Assembly (NCBI GenBank): GCA_947174505.1
Contig: CAMWJF010000014.1
Span: forward strand, 1 to 64,000
Direction of reading: 5' to 3'
Length of the DNA stretch: 64,000 nt
Source: an uncultured Lachnospiraceae bacterium
GTDB taxonomy: Bacteria; Bacillota; Clostridia; Lachnospirales; Lachnospiraceae
Shown: positions 20,530 through 28,993 of the stretch, piece after piece
Position numbering within the stretch: position 1 is the stretch's first letter
How the letters are laid out: each line of letters starts with the position of its first letter
Notes under the pieces: model-generated
What the model saw: only the letters and a program-made list of their open reading frames with translations
Told to the model about the DNA's origin: nothing
Databases searched by the model: none
Translations under genes and position numbers: made by a program

Positions 20530-20817
20530 TTACTGCTTATTTTCAATCGGTGTGATTGAAAGCGTATACCCCAACGGCGCAAGTATTTTTAATAACGTGT
20601 CGATCTGTGGCGTTGACTTCATATTTTCTAATCTTGCAATAGCAGGTTGTTTTACTCCGCTTAATTCTGCAAGTTCGCGCTGCGAAAGCCCTTTCTTTTC
20701 TCTTGCTTCAATCATTTTCCCGATTAAATCCACCTGAAAATTAATTTGATCCCTTTCTTCCGGAGATACCATTTTATCATCATTGAACATTTCATCAAAA
20801 GTTTTATATTTACTCAT
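20530..20817 (-). CDS. higA: XRE-family antitoxin (HigA-like)
   Basis: 95 residues with a helix-turn-helix at about 30-80 (KGLSQRELAELSGVKQPAIARLE). The start is ATG 20817: the toxin stop lies at 20819-20821 and the AAAGGAA ribosome site is inside the toxin gene, so the two are coupled. The family neutralises a RelE/HigB-type RNase and represses its own promoter. Toxin-before-antitoxin order is the hallmark of HigBA systems. Confidence 0.8.
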   Translation of the reverse strand: MSKYKTFDEMFNDDKMVSPEERDQINFQVDLIGKMIEAREKKGLSQRELAELSGVKQPAIARLENMKSTPQIDTLLKILAPLGYTLSITPIENKQ

Positions 20818-20818
20818 A

Positions 20819-21178
20819 TCAACCATTCCTTTCCAGCCAGTCTTTAATATTCTGCATTGCCCTTTTAATTTCTTTCTTCGGTGCTTTCTGAGACTTCTTA
20901 ATATAATAATGCACCAGCACAAATTTGTTATCTTTCCAATAAAAAAAGAATATACGGTTGCTTAATGGTCTTAATTCCCACAAATTACCGTCAATATGTT
21001 TTACTATTGGGTTTCCTATCCTTGTACCATATTCTTCCAATGCTCTAACATAGGAAAATATTTTGTTTTTATTTATTCGGGCATTTTTATCTGTTTCCGC
21101 TTCTTTTGCCAATTTTATAAAATAATCACGTACTTCAGAAACACCATTCTTATCTTCATAAAATTCTACTGTATACAT
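20819..21178 (-). CDS. higB: RelE/HigB-like toxin (phage Gp49-like family)
   Basis: 119 residues: MYTVEFYEDKNGVSEVRDYF, then HIDGNLWELRPLSNRIFFFYW and a basic tail (KKSQKAPKKEIKRAMQNIKDW). The LWELRP...R(I/V)xF core is diagnostic of the Gp49-like HigB family of ribosome-dependent mRNA interferases. The gene is full length with an intact start behind AAAGGGAA. Together with the antitoxin it may stabilise the prophage region. Confidence 0.82.
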   Translation of the reverse strand: MYTVEFYEDKNGVSEVRDYFIKLAKEAETDKNARINKNKIFSYVRALEEYGTRIGNPIVKHIDGNLWELRPLSNRIFFFYWKDNKFVLVHYYIKKSQKAPKKEIKRAMQNIKDWLERNG

Positions 21179-21195
21179 ATTATTTCCCTTTCACG

Positions 21196-21223
21196 ATTAT
21201 ATGATAACACATAAGTTATCAAA
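21196..21223 (-). promoter_or_regulatory. higBA promoter with palindromic operator
   Basis: On the minus strand the -10 is TATAAT (21196-21201) and the -35 is TTTGAT or TTGATA (21217-21223), 15-16 bp apart. The spacer contains a perfect inverted repeat, GATAAC-N6-GTTATC (21203-21220). Its position between -35 and -10 fits autorepression by HigA. Confidence 0.65.
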
Positions 21224-21303
21224 AATCAATCTTTTATTACTTATCCATGTCCACTAACTTTCCTACCATTGCATAGCAGAGAGGTACTGTGACACAAAAA
21301 TAA

Positions 21304-21341
21304 GGGATAGAAAAATGATAAACTTTTCTACCCCCATTTTT
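21304..21341. terminator. Bidirectional terminator between regulator gene and higBA
   Basis: GGGATAGAAAA pairs with TTTTCTACCCC around a short loop. It is followed by ATTTTTT on the plus strand and by TTATTTTT on the minus strand, so it can end transcripts from both sides. Confidence 0.7.
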
Positions 21342-21365
21342 TACTCTCTCCTTACGAACCCTCGA

Positions 21366-23360
21366 TCACCCAAACTTCGCAATATCATAAGTCAGCGTGA
21401 TGTCCTTCTCCCCGTAAAGCTTGAAATAATTCTGCACGATACGGTCTGTCACCACACGCACATTCTCCCGCTCCGTCCCCAAAAGGACTACTAAGAACTG
21501 GGAGCTGCTGTATCTGGCGCCCACGTCCACGCCGCGCAGGGACTTGCAGATCGCCTGCTCCATGCACTGCATGGCGGTTTCCATGCGCTCCAGCTTCACC
21601 TCACTGCCATTTGAAGAAAACAGGGTAAAGAGCAGAAGCTGCGTTTCCTTCTTGCTGCGCGCCGACATATGCTTCACGAAATCGTACACGTGGTTAAACT
21701 CATCGTAATCCACCTGGAACGCGCCCTGATAAGTCTCCCGGTTTTTAATGGCGTCCATAATCTTATCCAGATCGCCCTGAGACTGTTCGGGCGTCCGCAG
21801 AATACCGGATTTCTGGAAGAAGCCATAACGCCTGCCGCTGTTCTGTTTCACCAGATAGAGCGCCTTATCGGCCCTTCTGTAAAGCTCCTCAAACTCTCTT
21901 CCGTCCGTCCCGGAGATACTGATACCCACCGAAAGCTCCGCGTCCTTTAGTACCTCGACCTCCTCCTGCTTCCTGCCAAACGCTTCCAGAAGCTCTTCCA
22001 CCTTCTGCGTAACAATCTCCTCGTCTGTTACGCCCGCCAGGTAATACAGGAACTCATCCCCGCCGGTTCTGCAGACGATCTCGTTTCCGCATACCTCCCG
22101 CAGCACATCGGCAACTGTTTTCAGGGCGTAATCTCCCATCAGATGTCCGTGCACATCGTTGATCTGCCGGAAATGGTCCAGGTCGATCAGCATCAGGCTG
22201 CCGCCCTCCGCACGCAGACTGATAGAGATATCGTGTTCTCCCTTCTGCCTGCTCAAAACTCCTGTCAGATAATCGACAGGTGATTCCAATATATCCTCCT
22301 CGCCCATGGTGATGCCCATGATCTTGCCGCTGTCGAAAATCGGCGTAGCCAGATCCTCTTCCGGCATCCACATCTTTTCCAGGGCGCCCTCTTTAATCAG
22401 TTCAACAAAAATATCTACCAGTTCCGGATCCCACTGGCTTCCTTTTCCCTTCTCAAGCTCCTGCATGACCACATCGTCGTTCAGCCGCCTGCGGTAAACC
22501 CGGTTGCTGGTCATGGCGTCGTAGGAATCCACCAGCCCGATCACGCGGGCCACCAGAGGAATCGACTCTCCCTTTAACCCCTCCGGGTATCCCCTGCCGT
22601 CATAGCGCTCATGGTGATATTTCGCGCCCACATTAACATTGGGAAACATCTTGAAGTCATTTAAAATCTCTGCCCCCACAAGGGTATGCCCCTTTATCAG
22701 GCGAAATTCCACATCAGTCAGCTTAAAGGGCTTGTTGAGTACGGCGTCAGGCACGCCGATCTTTCCCACATCATGCAGCATCGCCACATAATAAATGTTC
22801 TGAATCTCCTCTTCCGGCCAGCCCAGACGCTGCGCTAAGAGCTCGGAGTACGCTGCCACCCGCATGGAGTGCCCTTTGGTATAGTCATCCTTCGCATCCA
22901 CTGTATTGGCGACCGTCATAATCGCCTGAATCGTGATGCGCTCCATCTCCTTCGTCTTTTCGTCCAGCCTGCGCTGTAAATCTTTCCGATAACCATCCAG
23001 CTCAATGGTGCTTCTGATCCGGCTTAACATGATATTCGGCTCAAAGGGCTTGGAAATATAATCGCACGCCCCCACACGGAAACATTCAATCTCCGTCTCC
23101 GCGCTGCGGTCAGCCGTCAGAAAGATAACGGGAATCTTCCTCCACCGCGCATCCTTCTGCAGTGCTGCCATCACCTCAAAGCCGCCGATTTCCGGCATAT
23201 TAATATCCAGAAGGATCAGATCCGGGGTGTGCCGCTCCAGATACTTAAAGGCCTGCTTCCCCGAATTTACGGCTACTGCCTTGTACTCTCCCTCAAGGAG
23301 CTTTTGCGCCGTCGACAGCGTCAGTCTGTCATCATCGACAATCAAGATTATTTTTTTCAT
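21366..23360 (-). CDS. Response regulator with HD-GYP and GGDEF domains (c-di-GMP turnover)
   Basis: 664 residues. REC domain 1-120 with DD at 9-10, phospho-acceptor D52 and K104. HD-GYP phosphodiesterase about 140-330 with HD at 196-197 and GRGYP at 255-259. GGDEF cyclase about 365-520 with an intact GGDEF at 433-437. A C-terminal region about 555-664 resembles a second, degenerate GGDEF fold (YSSSQFLVVLLG where the motif would be). Both making and breaking of c-di-GMP are therefore possible, switched by phosphorylation. No histidine kinase is adjacent. It follows sigE at the position where sigG commonly lies. Start at ATG 23360 with GGGGGA upstream; a possible promoter (TATAAT at 23403-23408, AGCAAA complement of a -35 at 23427-23432, 18-bp spacer) suggests separate transcription. 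Confidence 0.85.
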   Translation of the reverse strand: MKKIILIVDDDRLTLSTAQKLLEGEYKAVAVNSGKQAFKYLERHTPDLILLDINMPEIGGFEVMAALQKDARWRKIPVIFLTADRSAETEIECFRVGACDYISKPFEPNIMLSRIRSTIELDGYRKDLQRRLDEKTKEMERITIQAIMTVANTVDAKDDYTKGHSMRVAAYSELLAQRLGWPEEEIQNIYYVAMLHDVGKIGVPDAVLNKPFKLTDVEFRLIKGHTLVGAEILNDFKMFPNVNVGAKYHHERYDGRGYPEGLKGESIPLVARVIGLVDSYDAMTSNRVYRRRLNDDVVMQELEKGKGSQWDPELVDIFVELIKEGALEKMWMPEEDLATPIFDSGKIMGITMGEEDILESPVDYLTGVLSRQKGEHDISISLRAEGGSLMLIDLDHFRQINDVHGHLMGDYALKTVADVLREVCGNEIVCRTGGDEFLYYLAGVTDEEIVTQKVEELLEAFGRKQEEVEVLKDAELSVGISISGTDGREFEELYRRADKALYLVKQNSGRRYGFFQKSGILRTPEQSQGDLDKIMDAIKNRETYQGAFQVDYDEFNHVYDFVKHMSARSKKETQLLLFTLFSSNGSEVKLERMETAMQCMEQAICKSLRGVDVGARYSSSQFLVVLLGTERENVRVVTDRIVQNYFKLYGEKDITLTYDIAKFG

Positions 23361-23463
23361 TTGTCCCCCAATACTAACTATGTAACATATACTTCCTTTT
23401 TCATTATACGCGCACTAAGGACAAAAAGCAAACAAATCTCCGATCAATTCAGCGCATCACGCA

Positions 23464-24204
23464 TCAATTATCCTTACTCATCTCTTTTTTCAGACGCCGC
23501 ATAATCTTTTTCTCCAGTCTGGAAATATAGGACTGTGAAATTCCGAGAAGCTCCGCCACCTCCTTCTGTGTCAGTTCCTTTCCTTCCGCGTTCCCGATCC
23601 CGAAGCGCAGACGGATAATCGTCTGCTCCCGCTCAGACAATTTGGCGATCGCCCGGATCAGCAGCTTTCTCTCCACCTCATCCTCCAGATTCTTGTAAAT
23701 CACATCCTCATCCGTCCCCAGAATATCCGAAAGAAGAAGCTCGTTGCCATCCCAGTCCACGTTCAGCGGCTCGTCGATGGAAACCTCCATCCGATGCTTG
23801 TTATTTCTTCTCAAGTACATCAGGATCTCATTCTCGATACAGCGTGAAGCATAGGTTGCAAGCTTAATGTTCTTTCCCGGATTAAAGGTATTGATGGACT
23901 TAATCAGTCCGATGGTTCCGATGGAAATCAGATCCTCCACACCCACTCCCGTGTTGTCAAACTTTTTCGCAATGTACACCACCAGTCTTAAGTTATGCTC
24001 TATCAGAATCGATTTGGCCTCGTCCTCATATTCCGTTCCCAGATCGCCGATGATCTCATTCTCCTTTTCGCTCTCAAGAGGCGGCGGAAGCACTTCTGCC
24101 CCTCCTATGTAATGAATGTCTCCCTGTCTGGTCATCAGGAATTTCTGGTCCCTGTGTACCATCTTAAAATGAATCTTGCCGGGAATTGCCACTTTTAAAA
24201 CCAT
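23464..24204 (-). CDS. sigE: RNA polymerase sporulation sigma factor SigE
   Basis: 246 residues. The N-terminal about 25-30 residues ([20 protein letters not shown]) correspond to the pro-sequence removed by SpoIIGA. Regions 2.1-2.4 follow ([55 protein letters not shown]), then region 4 with the HTH ([21 protein letters not shown]). SigE directs early mother-cell transcription. It lies directly after spoIIGA, 11 bp apart, as in all endospore formers, and shows that the host belongs to a sporulating lineage. Confidence 0.95.
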   Translation of the reverse strand: MVLKVAIPGKIHFKMVHRDQKFLMTRQGDIHYIGGAEVLPPPLESEKENEIIGDLGTEYEDEAKSILIEHNLRLVVYIAKKFDNTGVGVEDLISIGTIGLIKSINTFNPGKNIKLATYASRCIENEILMYLRRNNKHRMEVSIDEPLNVDWDGNELLLSDILGTDEDVIYKNLEDEVERKLLIRAIAKLSEREQTIIRLRFGIGNAEGKELTQKEVAELLGISQSYISRLEKKIMRRLKKEMSKDN

Positions 24205-24215
24205 CTTTTTTCCTC

Positions 24216-25028
24216 CTAGTTTTCTAATAGCCCGGGGTGTAATATCATCTGGTAATCACTGTCCTCCGATATTCCCGTATCACAAACCGCAACTATGACA
24301 TGTTCTCTTTTGAGCGTCCCGCCCGTCTCCTCTATCAGCATCTCCGGCAGCTCGTAAGCGGAAAGAATCCCACTCTGTTTCCCCACGCTTCTGTACGGAA
24401 CCGCATGAAACTTTTCCTGAGACATACAGGATTCCATACAGCGGGCGATTTTCCTGCTGATCACGCTCACCGGCGCGCCGCTTATGGGATCTGACAGATG
24501 ATTTCCCGTATCCACAAGAGCGCTTATGCGGATTTCCTGTCCCAGGGCCGGCACATAGACGCGCACTGTCCGCAGACTGTCATCCCGCCTTCTCATAAGC
24601 CACTGTAAAACGGCCCTCATCACCAGATAGGACAATGCGCCTGCCGTCAGGGTTAAGAAAAGACCTCCGCTCCCCTTCATAACGGCTCTTAAGCGGTTCA
24701 TAATCCATATCATGCCGCCGCCTAAAAAAAAGCCGGCGGCAGCCATAGCCAGGGACGCCCTGAAAAGGCTGCGTACACCGTGTATCTGATAGGTGAGACA
24801 CATCATAAACATACTGACAGGTACTGAACCAAGTAAAAGTCTGCCTCCTACCGTGAATACCGGCAGCATTAAAATCAGGCAGCTCATCCCGGCTCCCGCT
24901 GCCGCCCCCAGCCAGATCTTCCGGCGCGTGGCAGTACGCCGCATAATTTGTCCGGCCAGGGACAGCAGATACAGATCAGTCGTCATCTGCAGGATGAAAA
25001 CACTGTCAATATATAATTTGTAATACAC
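24216..25028 (-). CDS. spoIIGA: Sporulation pro-SigE processing protease SpoIIGA
   Basis: 270 residues from GTG 25028, which follows GGAGGT at the right distance; further upstream codons lack one. Five or so hydrophobic segments occupy the first 150 residues. The C-terminal domain has the aspartic-protease signature [12 protein letters not shown], in which the D of DTG is catalytic. SpoIIGA is a membrane protease that is activated across the septum by SpoIIR and cleaves pro-SigE. Slightly shorter than the Bacillus protein (about 309). Confidence 0.92.
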   Translation of the reverse strand: MYYKLYIDSVFILQMTTDLYLLSLAGQIMRRTATRRKIWLGAAAGAGMSCLILMLPVFTVGGRLLLGSVPVSMFMMCLTYQIHGVRSLFRASLAMAAAGFFLGGGMIWIMNRLRAVMKGSGGLFLTLTAGALSYLVMRAVLQWLMRRRDDSLRTVRVYVPALGQEIRISALVDTGNHLSDPISGAPVSVISRKIARCMESCMSQEKFHAVPYRSVGKQSGILSAYELPEMLIEETGGTLKREHVIVAVCDTGISEDSDYQMILHPGLLEN

Positions 25029-25052
25029 ATTCCACCTCCGTATTTCCTTTTC

Positions 25053-25085
25053 ATTATAGGAAATGCGGTCTGCATTTTCTGTCAC
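25053..25085 (-). promoter_or_regulatory. Candidate spoIIG promoter with long spacer
   Basis: On the minus strand TATAAT (25053-25058) lies 25 bp upstream of the spoIIGA start. The nearest -35-like hexamer, GTGACA (25080-25085), is 21 bp away. The Bacillus spoIIG promoter has a 22-bp spacer and needs Spo0A-P to compensate. Sequences loosely like 0A boxes (TGACAGAA, TGTCTGGAA) lie at and above the -35. Confidence 0.45.
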
Positions 25086-25137
25086 AATCAGGGAGCATTT
25101 CCCTTATTTTTCCAGACAGATAGTAACAAAGTAAAAC

Positions 25138-25171
25138 AAAATACCACAGGATACTCTCCTGTGGTATTTCA
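25138..25171 (-). terminator. Strong Rho-independent terminator after ftsZ
   Basis: A perfect 13-bp stem, AAATACCACAGGA / TCCTGTGGTATTT, with a 5-nt loop, followed on the minus strand by TGTTTT. It separates the dcw operon from spoIIGA-sigE. Confidence 0.9.
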
Positions 25172-25262
25172 CATCTTTCCATATTATTATAAATTTCTAT
25201 TGTCCCGTATCCTGTTGCTGCGGTTCCGGCCGTAAATGCCCCGGCCTTTACGGAATAAACGA

Positions 25263-26477
25263 CTACTTTCTCAGGAAGCTCGGGATATCCAGTGATTTCT
25301 CCTCCACGGAGCTCTTGATATCATTGGCTTTCTGAATGCCGATCGGCTTAATCCCCGCCTGCGTCTTAGCCTGTCCGCCCTGTGCCGTAACCGGCTGCTT
25401 TAAACCCATATTCGCCGCCGCAAACGCACTGAGACCCGCACCCGCGCCCACCGTGCTCTTTCCCTGCAGGGAGGTGGGGGTTATGTATCCGCTCTTAAAA
25501 CCGAGCCCCGCGCCCTGTCTGGCCGCCTTCTCCTCGATACCCGTAGCGATAATGGTGACATTACAGGTATCTGTCATGCTGGAATCATACATCGCGCCGA
25601 AAATGATATTCACCTCATCGCCTGTGAGCGCCCTCACATAATCGGAAGCGTCGGAAGCGTCCGCAAGGGAAATATCGCCGGATACGTTGATAATCACATG
25701 GGTCGCCCCGGTGATGGTCGTCTCAAGCAGCGGGCTTTCCACCGCCATCTTAGCGGCCTCCGCCGCCTTATCGTCTCCCTTTCCGGTACCGATGCCGATA
25801 TGCGCGATACCCTTGTCTTTCATAACGGTCTGCACATCCGCAAAGTCCAGATTGATGATGGCGGGCATATTGATCAGGTCGGTAATACCCTGCACCGCCT
25901 GCTGTAACACTTCATCCGCCTTCTTAAGCGCCTCCGGCATAGTGGTACGCCTGTCCACAATCTCAAGAAGCTTGTCATTCGGAATCACAATCAGCGTGTC
26001 CACATTATCTTTGATCTTCTCAATCCCGGCCAGCGCATTGGTCATACGTGCCTTCGCCTCAAAGCGGAAGGGCTTCGTCACCACGCCGACGGTCAGAATA
26101 CCCATATCCTTCGCAAGCTTGGCCACCACGGGGGCTGCGCCTGTTCCTGTGCCGCCGCCCATGCCGCAGGTGACAAACACCATGTCCGCCCCCTTTAACG
26201 CCTGGGCAACCTCCTCGGAGCTTTCCTCCGCGGCCTTCTCCCCGATCTCCGGCTTCGCACCCGCGCCAAGTCCCTTGGTAAGTTTTTCACCGATCTGCAG
26301 CAGTCTGGTCGCCCTGCAAAGCTGCAGGGCCTGTTTATCTGTATTAATGCCAATAAACTCTACACCGTCTATCTCTTCATCTATCATTCTATTTACAGCG
26401 TTGTTGCCCGCACCGCCGACACCAACGACGATAATCTTCGCAGCGGACTCCGCTTCATTCGACTTAATCTCAAGCAA
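25263..26477 (-). CDS. ftsZ: Cell division GTPase FtsZ
   Basis: 404 residues from a TTG start at 26477 (protein [19 protein letters not shown]). AGGAGG stands 7 nt upstream and the N-terminus then matches the family; an in-frame TTG at 26516 has no ribosome site. The tubulin signature [10 protein letters not shown] and the T7-loop region (NLDFADV) are intact. The C-terminal peptide DIPSFLRK binds FtsA and SepF. FtsZ polymerises into the Z-ring at the division site. It is the last gene of the dcw operon, followed by a perfect terminator. Confidence 0.95.
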   Translation of the reverse strand: MLEIKSNEAESAAKIIVVGVGGAGNNAVNRMIDEEIDGVEFIGINTDKQALQLCRATRLLQIGEKLTKGLGAGAKPEIGEKAAEESSEEVAQALKGADMVFVTCGMGGGTGTGAAPVVAKLAKDMGILTVGVVTKPFRFEAKARMTNALAGIEKIKDNVDTLIVIPNDKLLEIVDRRTTMPEALKKADEVLQQAVQGITDLINMPAIINLDFADVQTVMKDKGIAHIGIGTGKGDDKAAEAAKMAVESPLLETTITGATHVIINVSGDISLADASDASDYVRALTGDEVNIIFGAMYDSSMTDTCNVTIIATGIEEKAARQGAGLGFKSGYITPTSLQGKSTVGAGAGLSAFAAANMGLKQPVTAQGGQAKTQAGIKPIGIQKANDIKSSVEEKSLDIPSFLRK

Positions 26478-26611
26478 GGCGATTCCTCCTTCTACTTCCA
26501 CATGCTCCGTACGCAATCATATACTTTATCATATAATTATTTTCCGAACTTCGCAAGCCATTTTTTTCTTTTTGTCTTATTTTGCACCGATTTTTCCGAA
26601 TCATTTTCCCG

Positions 26612-27475
26612 TCAATCCTGCTCAAAGCTGTACGTTTTCGTGTCTTCACTGTATTCCCTCATATTTAAAGTACCACTTTTTCCCAGCAGATCCGGCAGAA
26701 TATACTGCAGTTTCATAATCTTTTCGTCAATATCCTTGTTTTCCCCCAGAGCGATCCTCGCATCCCCGAAATACAGCGTTACCTCATAGGCGCTGTCGAA
26801 ATAGATCCGGTCTGCCGCGAGGGAATACTTCGCAAGCTGCTGGGTAATATTCAGAATCTCGTCAAACAGCTCCGGCTTGTCCACCGGCAGGGGCTCATGC
26901 AGGATCACGTGATCAAAAGTAAGCCCCGTCACCTGCGGAATCCCGGCGGTCTCCTCCATGGAAGTCTCCACCACGATGCCGTCCTTGTCAAAATAGACAT
27001 AACGTCCCAAATATCTGACATAGCCCGCCAGCGCCTTCTCGTACACCGTAATCCGAATGGTATCTTTCGCCTCAATGTCCACATCCATCGTCTCAATAAA
27101 AGGAACGCCCTCAATTCCCTTATCACGGTATTTCAGGGAGAGGAGCAGGGAATTATCCCCGAATCTTCCCCCCATAACCATCTCCATAATCTCCTCGTTC
27201 GTATAATGAATACTGCCGTCCACATGAACCGTCGTCACCTTATAATTATTGATTATATAGAGAAAACCGCCGGTCAGAAGAAAGAGAAGCGAAAAGAGAA
27301 CCGCAAGCGCAATCCCCACCCGTCTCGTCCTGCCGAAACGGAGTTTCTCCGGCTTCTCCTCACGTCTTTTCCCCCTCCGCTTCTTTTTTTTCGGCTCTTC
27401 CACATCCCCGTTCTTAATCAGCCGCAGATTCGGATTCGTCTTTTTTTTCTTTTTTACGGTTTTCTTATCGCTCAT
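26612..27475 (-). CDS. divIB: Division protein DivIB/FtsQ
   Basis: 287 residues. A very basic cytoplasmic tail (KKTVKKKKKTNPN..., KKKKRRGKRREEK) is followed by one membrane segment (about 55-77) and an extracytoplasmic POTRA domain (YKVTTVHVDGSIHYTNEEIM) and beta domain (LAGYVRYLGRYVYFDKDGIVV). It links FtsL/DivIC and the septal synthases. Start at ATG 27475 (GAGG upstream); the TTG two codons earlier is a poorer choice. It sits between murA and ftsZ as in most Firmicutes. Confidence 0.9.
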   Translation of the reverse strand: MSDKKTVKKKKKTNPNLRLIKNGDVEEPKKKKRRGKRREEKPEKLRFGRTRRVGIALAVLFSLLFLLTGGFLYIINNYKVTTVHVDGSIHYTNEEIMEMVMGGRFGDNSLLLSLKYRDKGIEGVPFIETMDVDIEAKDTIRITVYEKALAGYVRYLGRYVYFDKDGIVVETSMEETAGIPQVTGLTFDHVILHEPLPVDKPELFDEILNITQQLAKYSLAADRIYFDSAYEVTLYFGDARIALGENKDIDEKIMKLQYILPDLLGKSGTLNMREYSEDTKTYSFEQD

Positions 27476-27507
27476 CTGCAAACCTCATTTTCCCGTAGTA
27501 CAAGGAG

Positions 27508-27588
27508 TGCGGAGAATGCCTCTCAGCTTCTCTCACCCCGTGCGGAGAATGCTTATCCCAGCCGCTCTCACCCCATGCGGAGAATGCC
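27508..27588. repeat. Three short direct repeats of TGCGGAGAATGC
   Basis: TGCGGAGAATGC occurs at 27508, 27541 and 27577, spaced 33 and 36 bp, each pair separated by CTCTCACCCC-type sequence. The last copy is the first arm of the intercistronic repeat that follows. This looks like local amplification of a repeat end. Confidence 0.6.
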
Positions 27589-27672
27589 GTATTTCAGGCA
27601 TTCTCCCGAGTGAAACATAGAACTTCTTAGCGAAGCAGCCATTGCTACTGAACTTTAGAAGTTCTTTTCACT
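27579..27672. repeat. Intercistronic stem-loop repeat, copy A (murA-divIB)
   Basis: Two adjacent hairpins directly after the murA stop codon: GAGTGAAA.AGAACTTCT / AGAAGTTCTATGTTTCACTC, and GGAGAATGCC / GGCATTCTCC with loop TGAAATAC (minus-strand reading). Copy B near prkC has the same order, loop and flanks. Shorter copies lie at 31554 and perhaps 56057. Confidence 0.75.
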
Positions 27673-28923
27673 CTATGCCAGTTCTATATCCGCGCCCAGA
27701 TCCCGCAGGCTCCGTGTGATATCCTCATAACCCCGGTCAATATAATGGCGGTTCGTCACGATGCCCGTTCCCTCCGCCGCCAAGGCCGCCACAACCAAAG
27801 CCGCCCCGCCCCGAAGCTCCTTCGCCTCCACAATGGTGTTGTGAAGCTTCCTGTTCCCGCATACAAGGGCGCGGTTTCCCGCCACCCGGATATCTGCCCC
27901 CATTTTCACAAGCTCGGGTACAATCCGAAAGCGATTTTCAAAGACCGTCTCCTCAATCCGGCCGTCCTGTCCCGAGAAGACCATGGCTGCCATGAAAAGG
28001 GACTGTAAATCCGTGGGGAATCCCGGATAAACCGCTGTCGCCAGATCTTCCTTAAGCCCTTTGCAGGCCCGCCCTTCCACAAGCAGTCCCTCCGGTGACG
28101 GCGACAGACGTACGCCCATTTTCTCTGCACAGGCAAGCACACTCTCCATCTGCCCGCAGGGCGCATCCTCCAAAAAGACGCGTCCGCCCGCACACAGACA
28201 GGCTGCCAGCCATGTGCCCGCCACAATGCGGTCCGCCGGCACACAGAAACGCACCGGATAAAGCTTTTTCACACCTTCAATCACCAGCCGGTCCGTCCCT
28301 GCGCCACTTATCTTACCGCCTGCGCTGACCAGAAATTCGCATAGCGCCTGAATCTCCGGCTCCCTGGCAGCCGGGTGGATCACCGTCTCACCCTCCGCCA
28401 GAACCGCCGCCAGGATCAGATTCTCCGTTACGCCCACACTGACGAAAGGCAGCTCATGCACCGCGCCATGAAGCCGTTTTGCCCTGGCGCAGAACTCCTC
28501 CGGCCCCTCCGAAATCTCCACCCCCATGCGCCGCAGCGCCTGTAAATGCAGATCAATAGGCCGTTTCCCGATCACACAGCCTCCCGGATACTCCATGGTA
28601 ACCTCACCCATCCGGGCAAGCAGCGCCCCTAAAAGCATGATTGACGACCGCATGACTCCCACGGAATCGGCCGGCATATCGCACTCGGCCACGCCTTTTG
28701 TATCAATACGGATCACATCCGCCTTTCTGCTTACCAGACAGCCCAGACTTTCCAACAGCCGCAGCATATGGTATACATCCGAAATATCCGGGCAGTTTAC
28801 GATCTCACAGGTACCGTCTGTCAAAAGCGTCGCCGCCAGAATCGGCAGCGAGGCATTTTTCGAGCCTTGTATCTTCGTCTGTCCCGAAAGACAGTTTCCA
28901 CCATAGATACGAACAGCGTCCAT
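27673..28923 (-). CDS. murA: UDP-N-acetylglucosamine 1-carboxyvinyltransferase MurA
   Basis: 416 residues. It transfers enolpyruvate from PEP to UDP-GlcNAc, the first committed step of peptidoglycan precursor synthesis. QGSKNASLPILAA is the N-terminal substrate loop. PGGCVIGKRPIDLH contains the catalytic Cys (C116, the fosfomycin target). The C-terminal NRHYIDRGYEDI is typical. It occupies the slot between ftsW and divIB where murG commonly stands. A 70-bp AT-rich gap precedes it and repeat copy A follows. Confidence 0.93.
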   Translation of the reverse strand: MDAVRIYGGNCLSGQTKIQGSKNASLPILAATLLTDGTCEIVNCPDISDVYHMLRLLESLGCLVSRKADVIRIDTKGVAECDMPADSVGVMRSSIMLLGALLARMGEVTMEYPGGCVIGKRPIDLHLQALRRMGVEISEGPEEFCARAKRLHGAVHELPFVSVGVTENLILAAVLAEGETVIHPAAREPEIQALCEFLVSAGGKISGAGTDRLVIEGVKKLYPVRFCVPADRIVAGTWLAACLCAGGRVFLEDAPCGQMESVLACAEKMGVRLSPSPEGLLVEGRACKGLKEDLATAVYPGFPTDLQSLFMAAMVFSGQDGRIEETVFENRFRIVPELVKMGADIRVAGNRALVCGNRKLHNTIVEAKELRGGAALVVAALAAEGTGIVTNRHYIDRGYEDITRSLRDLGADIELA

Positions 28924-28993
28924 AAATTTACCTCAGCTTCTATTTATGACCTATTCTATCTATATGGATTTCCGATCAAAAATTATCTTGTCC

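Noticed and set aside
26478-26516. Longer FtsZ start at TTG 26516
   Set aside because: No ribosome site there, and the extra 13 residues are not FtsZ-like; TTG 26477 has AGGAGG at proper distance.
25687-26718. 343-codon plus-strand open frame over ftsZ
   Set aside because: Antisense to an obvious FtsZ with all motifs; composition is Ser/Pro/Ile-rich as expected for a shadow frame.
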